This document shows, piece by piece, positions 32,452 to 44,991 of a stretch of 64,000 bases of DNA. The DNA is taken from NCBI GenBank assembly GCA_031216445.1, contig CM062213.1:2499501-2563500 (forward strand). Reading direction: 5' to 3'. This DNA comes from Lateolabrax maculatus. Its lineage: Eukaryota > Chordata > Actinopteri > Acropomatiformes > Lateolabracidae. How positions within the stretch are numbered: the first letter of the stretch is position 1; each line of letters begins with the position of its first letter. The position numbers were made by a program, and so were the translations under genes. The notes under the pieces are model-generated. The model saw only the letters and a program-made list of their open reading frames with translations. It made no database searches and was not told the DNA's origin.

Positions 32452-34437
32452 GGTCACACTCATTAATGGTAACATATTGGTGTCACTTTCAACACACACC
32501 CCCCCACACACATATATACATACATACTAGTATTACAACATGCTTAGGGAATGGGACCTCATGGCACATTGTCCAAATACTTTTCATTGGCAGAAAATTA
32601 ATTTGCAGCAAAAAGACAAAAATGCAGAGAGAAACCCACTGTTGTCATTACACTTACTGGCATTCAGAGAGCAGTTACTGTAATATATTCTGATTTACTC
32701 TAATTTGCCTGGTTTCCCTCATTTTCAAATTATGTCAAAATGAACTTTCCTGGCATGCATGAAAGAAGACGCAGTGCAGGCAGGAGTAAATGTTCCTGTT
32801 ATTATTTTGTGTTTTTTTAGTTTGGCCTGTGAAGCCCTTTGATTCCTGAGTCACAGCTTGTGAACACAATCAATCACTGCTGATTAATGCATGATGATTG
32901 ATGAAGAAATGATGTGTGTGTGTGTGAGAGAGAGTGAAAGAGAGAGAGGCACAGTGAAAGCAAGTGAGAGAGAAAAGAAAAAGAGGCAAACAGAAAAATA
33001 TCTGCAAGAGAGAAACAGAATGAAAGGGTGTGAAAAGGAAAACTAAAAGGTCATGTCGAGTTTTCTGGATTGGAGACCTGAACGCTTGTGAGGAAATGAA
33101 ATCAGCGACTTTAGATTGATGCTGAACGTGAACAGTTACAATAATACTTCAGCGGTGAGTTATGAGACGCGACTGAGTGGGGTAACGTCAGGTCTAGCCA
33201 CTGCTATTTCCTCGGCAGTCAGTCAGATGCTGTACTCCCTGCAGTGACCTCACCTGACAAAACACACACACACTCATACCGTTTCCCATCTACGACCTCG
33301 ATCTAGTATTAAATAATCCTCCCAGGAAGCTACCAACACTCCCAGCAGTCTGCATCCATTACTAGATAACTAGATTAAGTTTCATCTGTTTTAGAGTTTA
33401 GTTTTTATAAAAATTCTGGTCTAACCCCCATAATTTAATTAAATAAGAACTGTTTGCTGCAACTAAAATGGTGATAATATGTCGATGTTCACAACTTGTT
33501 TCTGCTGCCCCCAAGTGGCCAAAAAATTAGTTATTGCAAGTTGAAGTTTGGTAATGCAAACTGAACTCTTGCATCACATTTCCAATGAGCAAACACTGGA
33601 AGGGGCTTTTATTGTGAAACAACCACCTAAATAGTAAGCCACTAAGGTGCTTTTTTTTTCTTTTTTTATTGGCACAGTTTTCATTGTCAGTTATGAATAT
33701 TACAATGCATGACTTTTATGGGCTCCTAACATGAGTTTGGAAGAAAACATTACCTACAGAGATTGCAGCTTGTGTCTCGTCACTTGGCTTTTTTTTTAAA
33801 ACCACGACCACAATCATTGCCAAGCGTAACAAAGCAGTTTCTGCATTTCCATAATTACATAATTAAATAAACCCACTGGCATTTAACAATCAAAAATGTT
33901 TCCACTGAATGTAATCTGAGGCTTTTCAGAACATTCAGTGTCAATATTCGGCCTGGTGAGGTCTGCAATGAAGTAAAGTAACTGTAAATTATAAATACTC
34001 AAGTAAAATACAAAAGTACCTGAGTTCTTAGCTAATCTGATCACTAGCAAATGATATCAATGTGTTATGAGTTGAAACTTAATCTGAAGCTCCATGTCTG
34101 TCTCTCGCTTTCCAAAATTTGTCTCTACAAGTCCGTTTGTGTTAGTGTTGTGCAATATTGTCTGTACCCGACGTGCATTAGTGAGTCTATTTTTTGTGTG
34201 TATGCATATTTGTTTAGTTGTGACTGTCTGGTCTGTAACTGTGTCCATGGCTTGTGCATTTATGTGTGTGTGCATGTGTTTTTGTATTAATAAAGAGTGA
34301 TAAATGGCAGACTCAGAGGAAGCGTTAGATTCCTGCTCGGCTCCTGTTCCTGTGAGAAACCTTGCTAAAGAAAGCAGACATAAATAACGGCTGCCACACC
34401 GCCATCCTGCCCGCAATGATATGCTGTGTGTGTGAAG

Positions 34438-34439
<2 letters not shown>

Positions 34440-34473
<34 letters not shown>
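34440..34473 (+). repeat. (GT)n microsatellite
   Basis: Perfect run of about 34 bp. A shorter complementary (CA)n lies at 34592-34608. Confidence 0.9.
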
Positions 34474-34475
<2 letters not shown>

Positions 34476-36916
34476 GTCCACTTTTAACAGTATCCCATAG
34501 GAGAAAAAGTGCAAAGAAAACAAAGGTCAAGGATGTATTTATACTCACCCATGCACATACACACAGACATATGCACACACTCATGGGATCCAACACACAC
34601 ACACACACATGCGAAAAGCAAGTGAGTGATGGCCCTGCCTCTGCTCAAAGGCACGTAGTAAAGTGTGTATATGCGTTTATGTGGTGTGTGTCTGTTCCAT
34701 CATCTGCTCAGGGCAAAAAGTCAGTGAACGTCTCACCAAAGTGTGTGAGCATGTTGTTCCCACATGGCCCCTGCTTTGAAAGAGTTGTTTCTTGAGGGAC
34801 GGCGCCATTAAGAAGCGACGTTATTAGCACTAAAGTACAGGAGCCATTAAATCAACCCGTAACAGATGATTGCAGCTTTAGATTAGATTCAGAGGCAATT
34901 TACTTTACTTACCACGTGCTGCCTGTGTGGTAATGGGATCTTGAATACAAATAAAAGTGCACCCAGATTAGATTCAAAAGTTCATAAATGGAGACAGATG
35001 GGGGTCGTCCTGGTGGGTCAGTGGGCCGTGTGCTCAAACTGTTGTAGGCATGAAGTTCAGGTAGTGTGAACACACACACGGCCTCTCTTATTGTTGTATT
35101 CAAACTGTGTTTCTTCGTCCTCTGTCCTCTCTCCACACATTACAGTTATTGGGACGATTATTAATTGGGAGTCATGACATTGCAGGGGCATAATTTACAC
35201 GGAGGAAAGGAAGTGCTCGTGCTTCTCTATTTTTGTCCTGCCATTTTAACTTTTGATCTTTTCTCTGACCAGAGTCCTCTGACTGTCCAGCTGCTACAAT
35301 CCAGATGAGAGAAGAGAGGAGTTGATCAACATCTTGATACACTATAGGCAGGTCAGCCAGGGGTGTGGAGTGACTTCTTTTGCCTCTCAGGCTACATACA
35401 TGTACATGTTTCCCTATTAATACCTTTCTACACCTTGAAGTGATGTGTTTACACCAAATTTGTGTTTAAGTGGTTGTTTCGCCCACAAAAGCAGGGTTAT
35501 GGGTATGTGTAGGCACTTACAGCACTATGTTTCAGTCAAATGTTAATGCAATAAACACGTCGCGTCTCATTGCAGACTTTTTCTGTATTAAACTAGACCA
35601 TAATCTTTCCCCAACCTTAACTAAGTGCTGAAAACACAACCATAAAAAAGTTGAATAACACTTTACTTGTTATGAATGTACATTGTAGTGCAAGAGTGGA
35701 AAACAAGTGAAATATGTTGTCAGTAAACATTTAATTGATATGTATGCGGTTTACGCCTGATACATTAATTAGAAATATTTCTATTATGTTGATAAAGAAA
35801 ACTCAAATCCAGGTGGCATTTTGTCGCCTTCACAACAAGTCTGTTGTGTCGAACTCGTAGTACATAAACATAATTTATAGGAGACGGGGCTGCAGGTCAG
35901 CAACAAGGGCAGAGAGAGGAAAAGGTGGAGGAGGAGAGTGGAATGAGTGTAGGAGAAAATGGAAAACACAGAAGTAAAACAATGAAAGAGCAGACGTTAG
36001 ACGTCAGTGGAGGGATGTGAACGCAGCAAAATGGACGCAATGTTGCTTAATTAACAAGGTTTTCATTTAATGTTGTGTTTAAATGAAGCAGCATGTGCAG
36101 GAAATGTAGTGACACATTCAAACAAAATAAGTCAGCTTTACACAAAACTCTATTCAGGCACCTTCAAAGTTGCTCCCCCAATGACATCTACATAATAGTT
36201 GTGAGTAATAACACTGACCAACACAGCACAGACATTCCCAGTGGTGATCATGGCTGCCAAACGTGGTGTAACAGGATTAAAATGCAGAATGTCGGAATAA
36301 AAAATACCTTCCGCAAATTGACATTACTCACCTTCAAACCAAGTACAGACGGATGCCAAATAAAACCACTAATCATAATGTCTGGCGTGCTTGACCGCGA
36401 ACTAGTGTCATCAAACCCGCCTACGTGTTGTCACACTCGTTTCACTTTTTGTCTGAGACTAAATGAAAGAAACAGAGAAAGAGAAGGAGAGGGAAGAGCA
36501 AAACCAGGGTGATACAAGAAGAGGAAACAAGGCAAAGATATCAGGATGGACCCGCGCTCAAAAGGGTGAAAGATGCAAAAAAAAAAAAAGATGTGGAAAT
36601 ATAAGAGGAGAGGAAAGGGTGCCTGAGTGTGTGATGACAGAGTGGGTCTCCTGCTAAGACAGCCTGATTTCCTGAGTGTTTAAATGGTGGGGCTAAAACA
36701 ACAACAGAAATGACACGTTTAAGCCTTAGGTTATGCTAACACTCCACCTCACTCTCCCTTTCTGTTTCTCTTTTACTCTCTCCATCCTCCTCCTTTTTCA
36801 GTGCCTGGCTCTTCCTTCCTTCACCCCCCTGGCTAATGTTACCACTAACACCTACTGACGCAGGACAGGGTACCAGCCTGCTGTACAAACTGATGATCTA
36901 ACCCACACAGCTGCTA

Positions 36917-36920
<4 letters not shown>

Positions 36921-36966
<46 letters not shown>
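36921..36966 (+). repeat. (GT)n microsatellite
   Basis: Perfect run of about 46 bp, followed by GTGTGA units. Confidence 0.95.
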
Positions 36967-36968
<2 letters not shown>

Positions 36969-37089
36969 TGTGTGAGTGTGTGAGTGTGTGTTTTTGGTCC
37001 AAAGTTTGAAAGAGCATGTTCTGTGTGTGTCTGTGTGTGCACATGTTGTACGTGAGGTTGAGTATATTCATTGAACATAATATGCCTTC

Positions 37090-37766
37090 CAGTGGTCGAA
37101 TGTAACGAAGTACATTTACTAATAAGTACGGTTCTTACTTCATACTTCTACCCCACTAAATCTCACAGGCAAATAATCTACTTTAGTTACTTTTCATTTC
37201 CACCCTGTCTAAACCTTGTATCTCCAGATGTGGTGATTTTGATGGTGAATGTTTGTGATGAACTGAAGGATGAAGAGTTCCTTTATGTGCTGAGACAATT
37301 CAGCTAAACAAACTGTTTCAAACCCTCTTGGATCAGCTGGAAAATGCATTGTCACAAGGCTGAAAACAGGCTGTTTTTCTCATGAAAAGTTGACAGCGAC
37401 ACTACAAACACGTGATGATCTTATAGACCATGATGCATTGCTGCAGATTAAACTACCCAACAGGATATAAAGGAGTTAAAATGAGCTCAACCTTAAACAT
37501 CTACAGCAGTAAAATGCAACAGACACATGAATGCAGCAGGAATATTAATCCAGAAACATCAGAGATAATAAAACACTGACAGGAACTCTTTACTGCAGCA
37601 GGAGGACTTTACTTTTCATACTTTAAATACATTTTGCTGATAATATTACATACTTTTACTGAGGTAGGTTTTTAATACAGGATTTTTACTTGTAGTGGAG
37701 TTTTTTCAGTGTGGTATTAGTACTTTTACTTAAGTAAAGGATCTCAATACTTCTTCACCACTAAAG
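37090..37766 (+). mobile_element. TACTTAAGT-type non-autonomous element, plus copy
   Basis: Starts CAGTGGTCGAATGTAACGAA and ends ACTTAAGTAAAGGATCTCAA then TACTTCTTCACCACT, so the ends are inverted (CAGTGGT...ACCACT). The internal block 37312-37530 (GGATCAGCTGGAAAATGCAT, ACACGTGATGATCTTATAGA, CCATGATGCATTG) recurs inverted at 43240-43470. No transposase frame is present. Confidence 0.7.
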
Positions 37767-38167
37767 CCTTCTGCTATTTAGTGAGGCAGTGACATGCAAC
37801 GTGTCAGAGGCAAATTTCATGACAATCCAATAAAGGGTGCTGTATCAGAAAGTGGTAGCTCATATTTTAATGCCTCATATCAGTAAAAATCCACTAATAA
37901 AAACAACGTTTGGGTTACCAGGTGGTGGAAAATCGTTTTGGGGTTGTGTATCATCCTAACATAAATCGCTCCATCTTTTTAACCAGGCTTATTACGGCTC
38001 TAAAGTAGCACTCCAGTAAGTTAGTAAAGCATTTCCATAAAGCAACGGAGTCTGAAATATCTTGACTTGAACTGTATTTCAAAAACGCTAGATTCTCATA
38101 ATGCAACTCTAAACCCTCCATGCCCCCTGCTGGAAACCTTTGGTCATAAAAGTTGTTACAGTTCTTA

Positions 38168-38192
38168 TTATATATATATATATATATATATA
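38168..38192 (+). repeat. (TA)n microsatellite
   Basis: About 12 TA units. Confidence 0.9.
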
Positions 38193-38504
38193 ATCAGCTC
38201 TTTATATCATGTATCTCATAACCAGCCACAACCCCAACCCCGGCTGCAGCTGGTCAGATATTTTATCCTTTGTGAGCACTTACTTAGGAAAACAACGGCC
38301 AGAGGAAACACTAGAAGGTTTGGAGCAGCAGACAGGTAGAGACGGTAATGTGCCGACAGTAAGGTTTGGAAACGCTTCCATCTGTATAATGAGAGAGAGA
38401 GAGAGAGAGAGAAAGAGATGTGGCCTTGAGGTGAAGGAATGACCCAGAGGAGTGAGAAGGCAATGAAGTTAAGTTCTAAGTTTCACTAAAGTGTTTCCTG
38501 GCAA

Positions 38505-38509
<5 letters not shown>

Positions 38510-38555
<46 letters not shown>
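38510..38555 (+). repeat. (GT)n microsatellite
   Basis: Perfect run of about 46 bp. Confidence 0.95.
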
Positions 38556-38556
<1 letters not shown>

Positions 38557-38694
38557 CCCTCAAACCTCCCTAAAAACATTAAGACTACAGTATTTCTACT
38601 GTATTCCTCTGAGTGTGCATGTTTCAGCTTACACGTGTAAGAATGTGATATGTTTGCAGGCCTGCATGTATTTCTAATATTTGTGTGTGCACGT

Positions 38695-38790
38695 CAAGTT
38701 AAGTCAAGTCAAGTCCATTTTATTTATATAGCCCAATATCACAAATCACAAATTTGCCTCAAGGGGTTTTACAATCTGCACAGCATTTGA
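38695..38790 (-). repeat. family G tail, inverted
   Basis: On the minus strand it reads GCAGATTGTAAAACCCCTTG, AGGCAAATTTGTGATTTGTG, ATATTGGGCTATATAAATAA and ends in repeated GACTTGACTT. The tail matches 12640-12690 and 50385-50430, and the short terminal repeats suggest a LINE-type 3' end. Confidence 0.6.
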
Positions 38791-41700
38791 GTTTTTGCGG
38801 CAGAGAGGGAGGACATATTTGGAAGGTTTTCTGGTCCTCATATGTTCAAAGTAAGGCTTAGGTTCATTTTGGTTAAAGGTTAAAGTTAGGCATGTAGGTG
38901 TGATGGTTGAGGCCCACTGCATGCTTCTCGCGCCGGGCTTTACAAACACGCATCCACAAACCTCCGTAATTGCAGCCAGCATACGGACCTGACTCACGCT
39001 GCTTGAAATTTGAAACCTCGTGCTCTCCAGCGCGGTGTTGATGATCGGCTTGTTTCTCTGTGGTGTCCCTCAATCACTTCCTCTTCTACACCGGCAAACA
39101 GATAACCAACTTATTTGTAAAGACGAGAAGAACGAAGAAATAAGTAGAAAACAACACGCGAGCTGTACAACACCGACATGCTACCTTTTATTCTACAGTG
39201 GCCTTCCCGTGTGCTTGCTGTAGCTTTTCCACACTGGCAACTCTCACACAGACGGCAGATTTGCAGTTGGGTGCACCAAGATAATCAGTTGGCGGAGCTA
39301 CTTCTCCAGTCGGTTACATTAAATCACTGCAGAAGAAGACACAACAAGATGACGTCATTAAAAAAGCTCCAGTCAAACCTCAAACAATTGAAAACCATGT
39401 GGGAAAACCTGACGGAAATATGACATTTCTTATTCCTTTTTTTTTCATTTGGTGTTTCCACTCAGATTTTTTATGTGCAATTTGAAAATTCCCAGAAAGA
39501 CAGGTGGATGGCAACGCACTTAACGAGTTCTCACAAATATAAAAGTACAAATGTGTGTGTGTGTATATGTAACGTGTGGCTTCAGATGCCTCTGGCTCAG
39601 ACATACCTGAGTTTAGGCCAACATACACTTTCATTTTCATCAGAAATTAAGTTTGGAACCTGGGTTTGATATTCACAACTTCATAACACAACGCCAACGC
39701 AACCCTTCTCACGTCTCAAAAAGGTCAATCGTGCAGGAATGGAGAGAACAAGAATCAGATTTTATCGTCCACTTGTTTGCTCCCTACAAGCCTCCAGTGA
39801 ACATTTTTTACATTAGAATTCATTTTCAGTGGTTTGTCTTGGCCTTAGGTTTGTTATAATATTTTATTTTGATTACAGTAAAATAACAGAAATGGTAAAA
39901 GCAGAGTAGGGAGCCTGGACTTCCTGCTGGGCCGAGTTGAAAGTCATGTACAGAACTAAACTTGTCGTCACTTGAGACGGTCGTTGGTCTTGTACAAAGA
40001 AAAACGAAAAACTGAATACCATTTGGGACTTAAGTAAGCCTACATTTGATTTATTCAAGGAAGGATTTCTCACGTCACGATGTTTCAGTGATTCCTTACA
40101 TCATGAAACTCATGGCCCATATTGTTGTTTACTGGTTTATTATTTATTTATTTTTTACAGCTGACATCACACTCAGATATTCCCAGCATCTACAAACTTA
40201 AATATCCTCAAGGCACCTACTTTGGGAACCATTTATATAATCAGGTAGATGTTGCTGGACAGACAATGTTGTTTAAATTCTGTGCATTTACACTTACATC
40301 TCCACCGATATACGTAAATGGACGGTCCCTATATGCACACGTTTTTACACACCTTCGACTAAAAAACACAATTTCTTTCCTTTTCTCTCTTTGCACTCTG
40401 TCACTCACACACACACACACACACACACACACTCGGGCACAGTTGGTTTGTTCAGTGTTTCCTGGCTGAGGGCAGGTCATGCCTAGGTGGGGAAACTGTG
40501 ACATGTCAAAGACGCCCCTGATTATAGCCACTACGGGACCACAGCCAAAACTAACACACACACACGCACACATACAGTATATACCACCACTTGGCCTCTG
40601 GTGTGTGTGTGTATGTGTGTGTGTGTGCCAGTGGTAAAGACTCATGGGAACTAAAAGCATCTGTAGTTTGGGGCTCAGCAACAAAGGGATCAGAGGGCGC
40701 CAGTGTATCAAATCCTGCCAACACACTTCCAGTGAAGAAGGAAAACAAAATCTGTGACGACCTTCGTAGTAAACTAAACAAATGGAAAACTTCAGTTACA
40801 CTTGATGAAGAAGTGAACGTGTGTTTTGTCATGGTCACCCTGACAACCCAGATGCTAATGACGGATGCTATAATGAATGTGTATGCTGGACTTTGCAAAA
40901 TGAAAACCTGGTTGATGGTGTTTGAAAGGTTAAAGAAGAGCCTTAAAATGTAGGATGTTTATATTTTGAGTCAAATGGCAAATTTCCAGCCATCGCTCTA
41001 CAAATAAATAATCCATGGTCAGGTACTCATATTTATGGTCCCCAGAGAATTGATCGTACTTGCTTTTGTGATCTCCCGATTCTTCCCGCAGCACCACCAG
41101 CAGGTCAAAGTATTTATGTTTTACATCTAATATTTTAACATCTCCCGGATGGATTGGGAAAACATTTGATACAGATATTCATCGTGCACAGAGGATGAAC
41201 CCTTGAATTTTACTCTAGCACCAATTACTACAGGTACTACTACTGGATTGTCATGAAATTTTGTGCAGACATTACTTTACCCCTCATGATGAAGGGGTGA
41301 GTGATTTGTGATGAATTTTTGTAAAATACTTTGCTTTATGACCAAATACCTGCAAACTGAAAACCAGCCTCAGCTCTGCTTTGTTGTGTGCTGATTGGCA
41401 AAATGTTTGCATGTTCAACAAGATCAACATCAGCATGTTAGCATTATGCTAAAAGCTCCGCTGTGCCAAAGTAGGCCTTCAGCCTGACAGAGCTGCTAAC
41501 CTGGCTGCAGACTCTTAGTTCACAATAGATGTTAAATAGCATGACGGGGAATTTTTCCAGTGATGATTCATGTCTCTTAGAAAGGGTTTAGAAATCTGCA
41601 GCTGATGTCATGACATTTTTTTAGGTGTTTAGACAGAACAACTGAAGATAGATTCAATGTGAAAAGGAAACAATTCAGCTACCAGTTGAAAAAAAAAATG

Positions 41701-42224
41701 ACAACCCAGTTTATAAAGTGCTTCTTAAAAAGAAAGCAAGAGACATTAGGTTTAGTAATTGAGTTATGAGTCACCCCAAGACCTCTGAATCACAAAAATG
41801 TTCTATTTTGAAGGGTAACTTAATCTGGTTTTGAAATATTCACTGATGAATTGCAGGTGATTCCACAATGGATCAATTCTGTTTTGGAACAAAACCTTTA
41901 ACATTTATGTTTGCACTTGTTTGAGCGCAGCAGGCGTTTTCCACTAAACATCTTTTTGTTTTTACTTGTTCAAGCGTAGCTTTCTTTTCCATTAGATGAA
42001 GGTACGTCCAGAAAAGCCTATTTTAGACAAATATTAAACTATATTGAATAATATGTCAAAACAAACCCAGTGTTTGAGCCAGGTTCATCTGGGAGGGGGT
42101 CACATTGGGCCCATTAGTACTTTTCTAAAGGTGTCACTGCTCCATCCAAGTGGGACAAAAATCAATACCGTGAACCTGCTGACAAAATAGAAAACGGGTG
42201 AGAAAGTACTCCAATTTCATCAGG
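38791..42224. other. no gene recognised
   Basis: Unique sequence plus a family F repeat. The plus frame at 40591-40953 begins in a (GT)n tract and has no recognisable domain. Confidence 0.5.
41020..41400 (+). repeat. dispersed family F copy
   Basis: Contains TTTATGGTCCCCAGAGAATT, TCTCCCGGATGGATTGGG, GTACTACTACTGGATTGTCA and GACCAAATACCTGCAAA. The last string also occurs at 10170, which ties the two copies together. Confidence 0.6.
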
Positions 42225-42330
42225 ACTTAACTGGACTGCATTTATATAGTAGTTTCATCCAAAGGCCTTCACACCCATTCACACACACTGATGGCTGCAG
42301 GCTGCCATGCAAGACGCTGAAGCTCGACGT
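42225..42330 (+). repeat. dispersed repeat fragment (GGACTGCATTTATATAG type)
   Basis: Reads GGACTGCATTTATATAGTAG, CACACCCATTCACACACACT and GATGGCTGCAGGCTGCCATG. I recall this as a common teleost dispersed sequence. It is non-coding. Confidence 0.5.
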
Positions 42331-42937
42331 GCGGCTCAAACCATCACCGCTGCTGCTCTCTCCCCTACAGGACCCTACAGAGGTGCCCCTATCATTTATC
42401 TGAACTGCTTATGCCAGCAGCTTTACCAGTTTTGTTCCAGGTTGGTTTGTTTCCAGCTGGCAGCCTCATGGTTAAACACCGGCTACTTATTGAGGGAAGA
42501 AAAAAATAATTCCTCTTGGAAAAAAGAATTAATTAGCTTGAATGAAACCCATCCAACAAAACAGAGAGACCAGTAAAACAGCATGTAAAACAGATTACAA
42601 AACAGCCATGCAATCAGCTACTATAGTACATCAGCCAAATAATTTGACTGAAGATCATTTAAATTTACTGAGGTTTGTTATTTCTTCACAGCACACGCAC
42701 GTACAGCCAGAACAGTGGCAGCCAGGGGCTCCAGCTCCTCGTGGTTTTGGATGCATCTTAAGGCACGGCAAGCAATGCAGAGCAGAAACTCATTCTACTT
42801 TTTTTTATTGTTCAATAAATATGAAGGATCACCTGGAGAGCTTTACAACTTCCCAAACTCAAATTACAGCAAACTAAATAGAAACAGCAGGTCTGGAGGT
42901 AAATCAGTGCTGCTCTATAAATCTCTGGTAACTTTGT

Positions 42938-44312
42938 ATCAGTGTTGGAGTAAAAATTCAGATCATTTACTTAAGTAAAGGTATAAAAATACTCTATCAC
43001 AAGTAAATGACATGCATTGAAAATGTTATTTGAGCAGCAAAAAGGAAGTATTCAGGTACTTCAGGTAAAAGTATGAATATCACACTGAAAATACTTCACT
43101 ACAAGTACTAGGCCTGCATTCAAAAACTGACTTAAGTAAAAGTATGTAAGTATTATCAGCAAACTTTAAAGTATCAAATATCAAATATTCTGTAGTAAAA
43201 TGGTGTTTTACTGATGTTTCTAAATTAATATTACTGCTGCATTAATGTGTATGTTGCATTTTACTGCTGTAGATGTTTCTGGTTGAGCTCATTTTAACAA
43301 CTTTACATACTGTTCAATCTAGAGCAATGCATCATGGTCTATAAGATCATCACGTGTTTGTAGCGTTGCTGTAAAAATTGCTAAAAAGTCAACTTTTCAT
43401 AAGAAAAACAGCCTGTTTTCAGTTTGTGACGATGTATTTTCCAGCTGATCCCAGAGGGTTTGAAACGCTTCATTTAGCTTCAAATTTTAATTTGTAAAGT
43501 TACTGTAGCTGCCACATGAATGTGAGTATGAAAGACGATATCGCTCTTAATTGTATTTGAGGAAAAGTATAACGTGGATTCATGTTTTTTAAGTAAAATT
43601 AAAATTATCAACAAAATATACATGCAGAAAAATGAATATTACACTATTATTAGATTGACACTGCTGATGCATTAATGTGTAACTAGCATGTTCCTGTTGT
43701 AGTTCGAGGTGGAAGCACTTTATTTTACAGGTCCCACTGCTTCCTGTAATTTCCTAGAGAGGACCTGATATTTCCTAGAAAGAACTGTGTAATTGGGTAC
43801 CAATGAAAAGAAAAAGTACACTCAGTTGGTACACTTGCAATGAATTCATTCCAGTGAATTGCTAGTGTCACCTAGATAGTCTGATAGTCAGATAAATCAA
43901 TCAAATCAATGATTCTTCTATAATCCAACACCACTTACTAAACACAAATATCTGTCACATAACCTTTACTTTACTTTTCCTGTAATTTGTACTAAAATAC
44001 ATAGATGTTTCCAGGAGATTCCTGTAAAGTATTAGGAAACAACAGGACCTGTAACATACAGCATTACTGCTGAGCTGTATAATGTTGGTTAGTTATAACA
44101 ATGCATATAACAATTATATTCTCATCATATATTTTGTATTAAAGATCTTTTAAAGTAACCAGTAACTAGAGCTGTCAAATGTAGTGGAGTAGAAGTATAA
44201 AGTAGCATAAAATGAAAATACTCAAGTCAAGTACAATTACCTCAAATTTGTACTTACATACAGTACTTGTAAATACTGGAATAAATGTACTTAGTTACAT
44301 TCCATCAGTGGA
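42938..44312 (-). mobile_element. TACTTAAGT-type element, minus copy with extra length
   Basis: Inverted relative to 37090-37766: CAATGCATCATGGTCTATAA, GATCATCACGTGTTTGTAG and TTTTCCAGCTGATCCCAGAG are complements of that copy. It begins TTACTTAAGTAAAGGTATAA and ends AATGTACTTAGTTACATTCC with ATCAGTGG. At about 1.37 kb it is twice as long, with a partly repeated segment (TTACTGCTGTAG at 43262 and CCTGTTGTAG at 43692), which suggests an internal duplication or insertion. Confidence 0.65.
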
Positions 44313-44801
44313 AATCTCTATTTATTATACATCACACTATATTAACTGTCCGCCATTTTTTATGTGTCCAAATTCTGAGTGTGTAAATTTATCCTCTACG
44401 GTATATAAAGCCTCAACACTTCCACAATGGAACGAAAAAGCCCATATGGACACTGCTTTCTGCTCACAATCCCATAATGTGATCTTCTCATTTCATGCAA
44501 ACAGGACTGTACGACCCACCAGCTCTCAGTGACGAGGCAAAACAATGATGATTAATAGGAAATCTAAATGTATTTGCTCACTGTAGAGCTGGGTGATGAA
44601 AAGAGCAAGAAATGAAAGGAGTGAGAGAAGAGGGAAGGAAATGAGAGGAGAGGAGAGGGAGGAATGAAGGAGGGAGGAAGGAAGGAAAGGAAGAAAGACT
44701 GAGATGAAGGTGAGAGGAGGGAGGGAGGGCAGTGACAAGCCAACAGGTTGACCAGTCCAGCCAGCCCAGTGTTGGTGTTGGCAACACATTTTGGTACACT
44801 G

Positions 44802-44802
<1 letters not shown>

Positions 44803-44837
<35 letters not shown>
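44803..44837 (+). repeat. (CA)n microsatellite
   Basis: Perfect run of about 35 bp. Another (CA)n lies at 44960-44985. Confidence 0.9.
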
Positions 44838-44852
<15 letters not shown>

Positions 44853-44958
44853 CAAATCCAGCAGAGGTGACCTCACTTCTGTAAAGTTTGTGCTAACATA
44901 TAATCACCCACTGAATGGCCAGAGCTTGCTTTATAGACTCCCAGAGCTCAAGAGCTGA

Positions 44959-44991
<33 letters not shown>

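Larger units (their letters stand above)
31436..37089. other. uqcc1 upstream region, no gene recognised
   Basis: Holds microsatellites, a family F fragment and unique blocks near 34795-34990 and 35140-35225. The 146-codon minus frame at 31599-32039 and the 139-codon plus frame at 36093-36512 show no secure domain. Confidence 0.5.

Noticed and set aside
34057..34608. 183-codon minus-strand open frame
   Set aside because: Half is translated CA/GT repeat and the rest has no similarity or splice context.
40591..40953. 120-codon plus-strand open frame with protein-like composition
   Set aside because: Starts in a (GT)n tract, lacks splice sites at sensible places and matches nothing I know.
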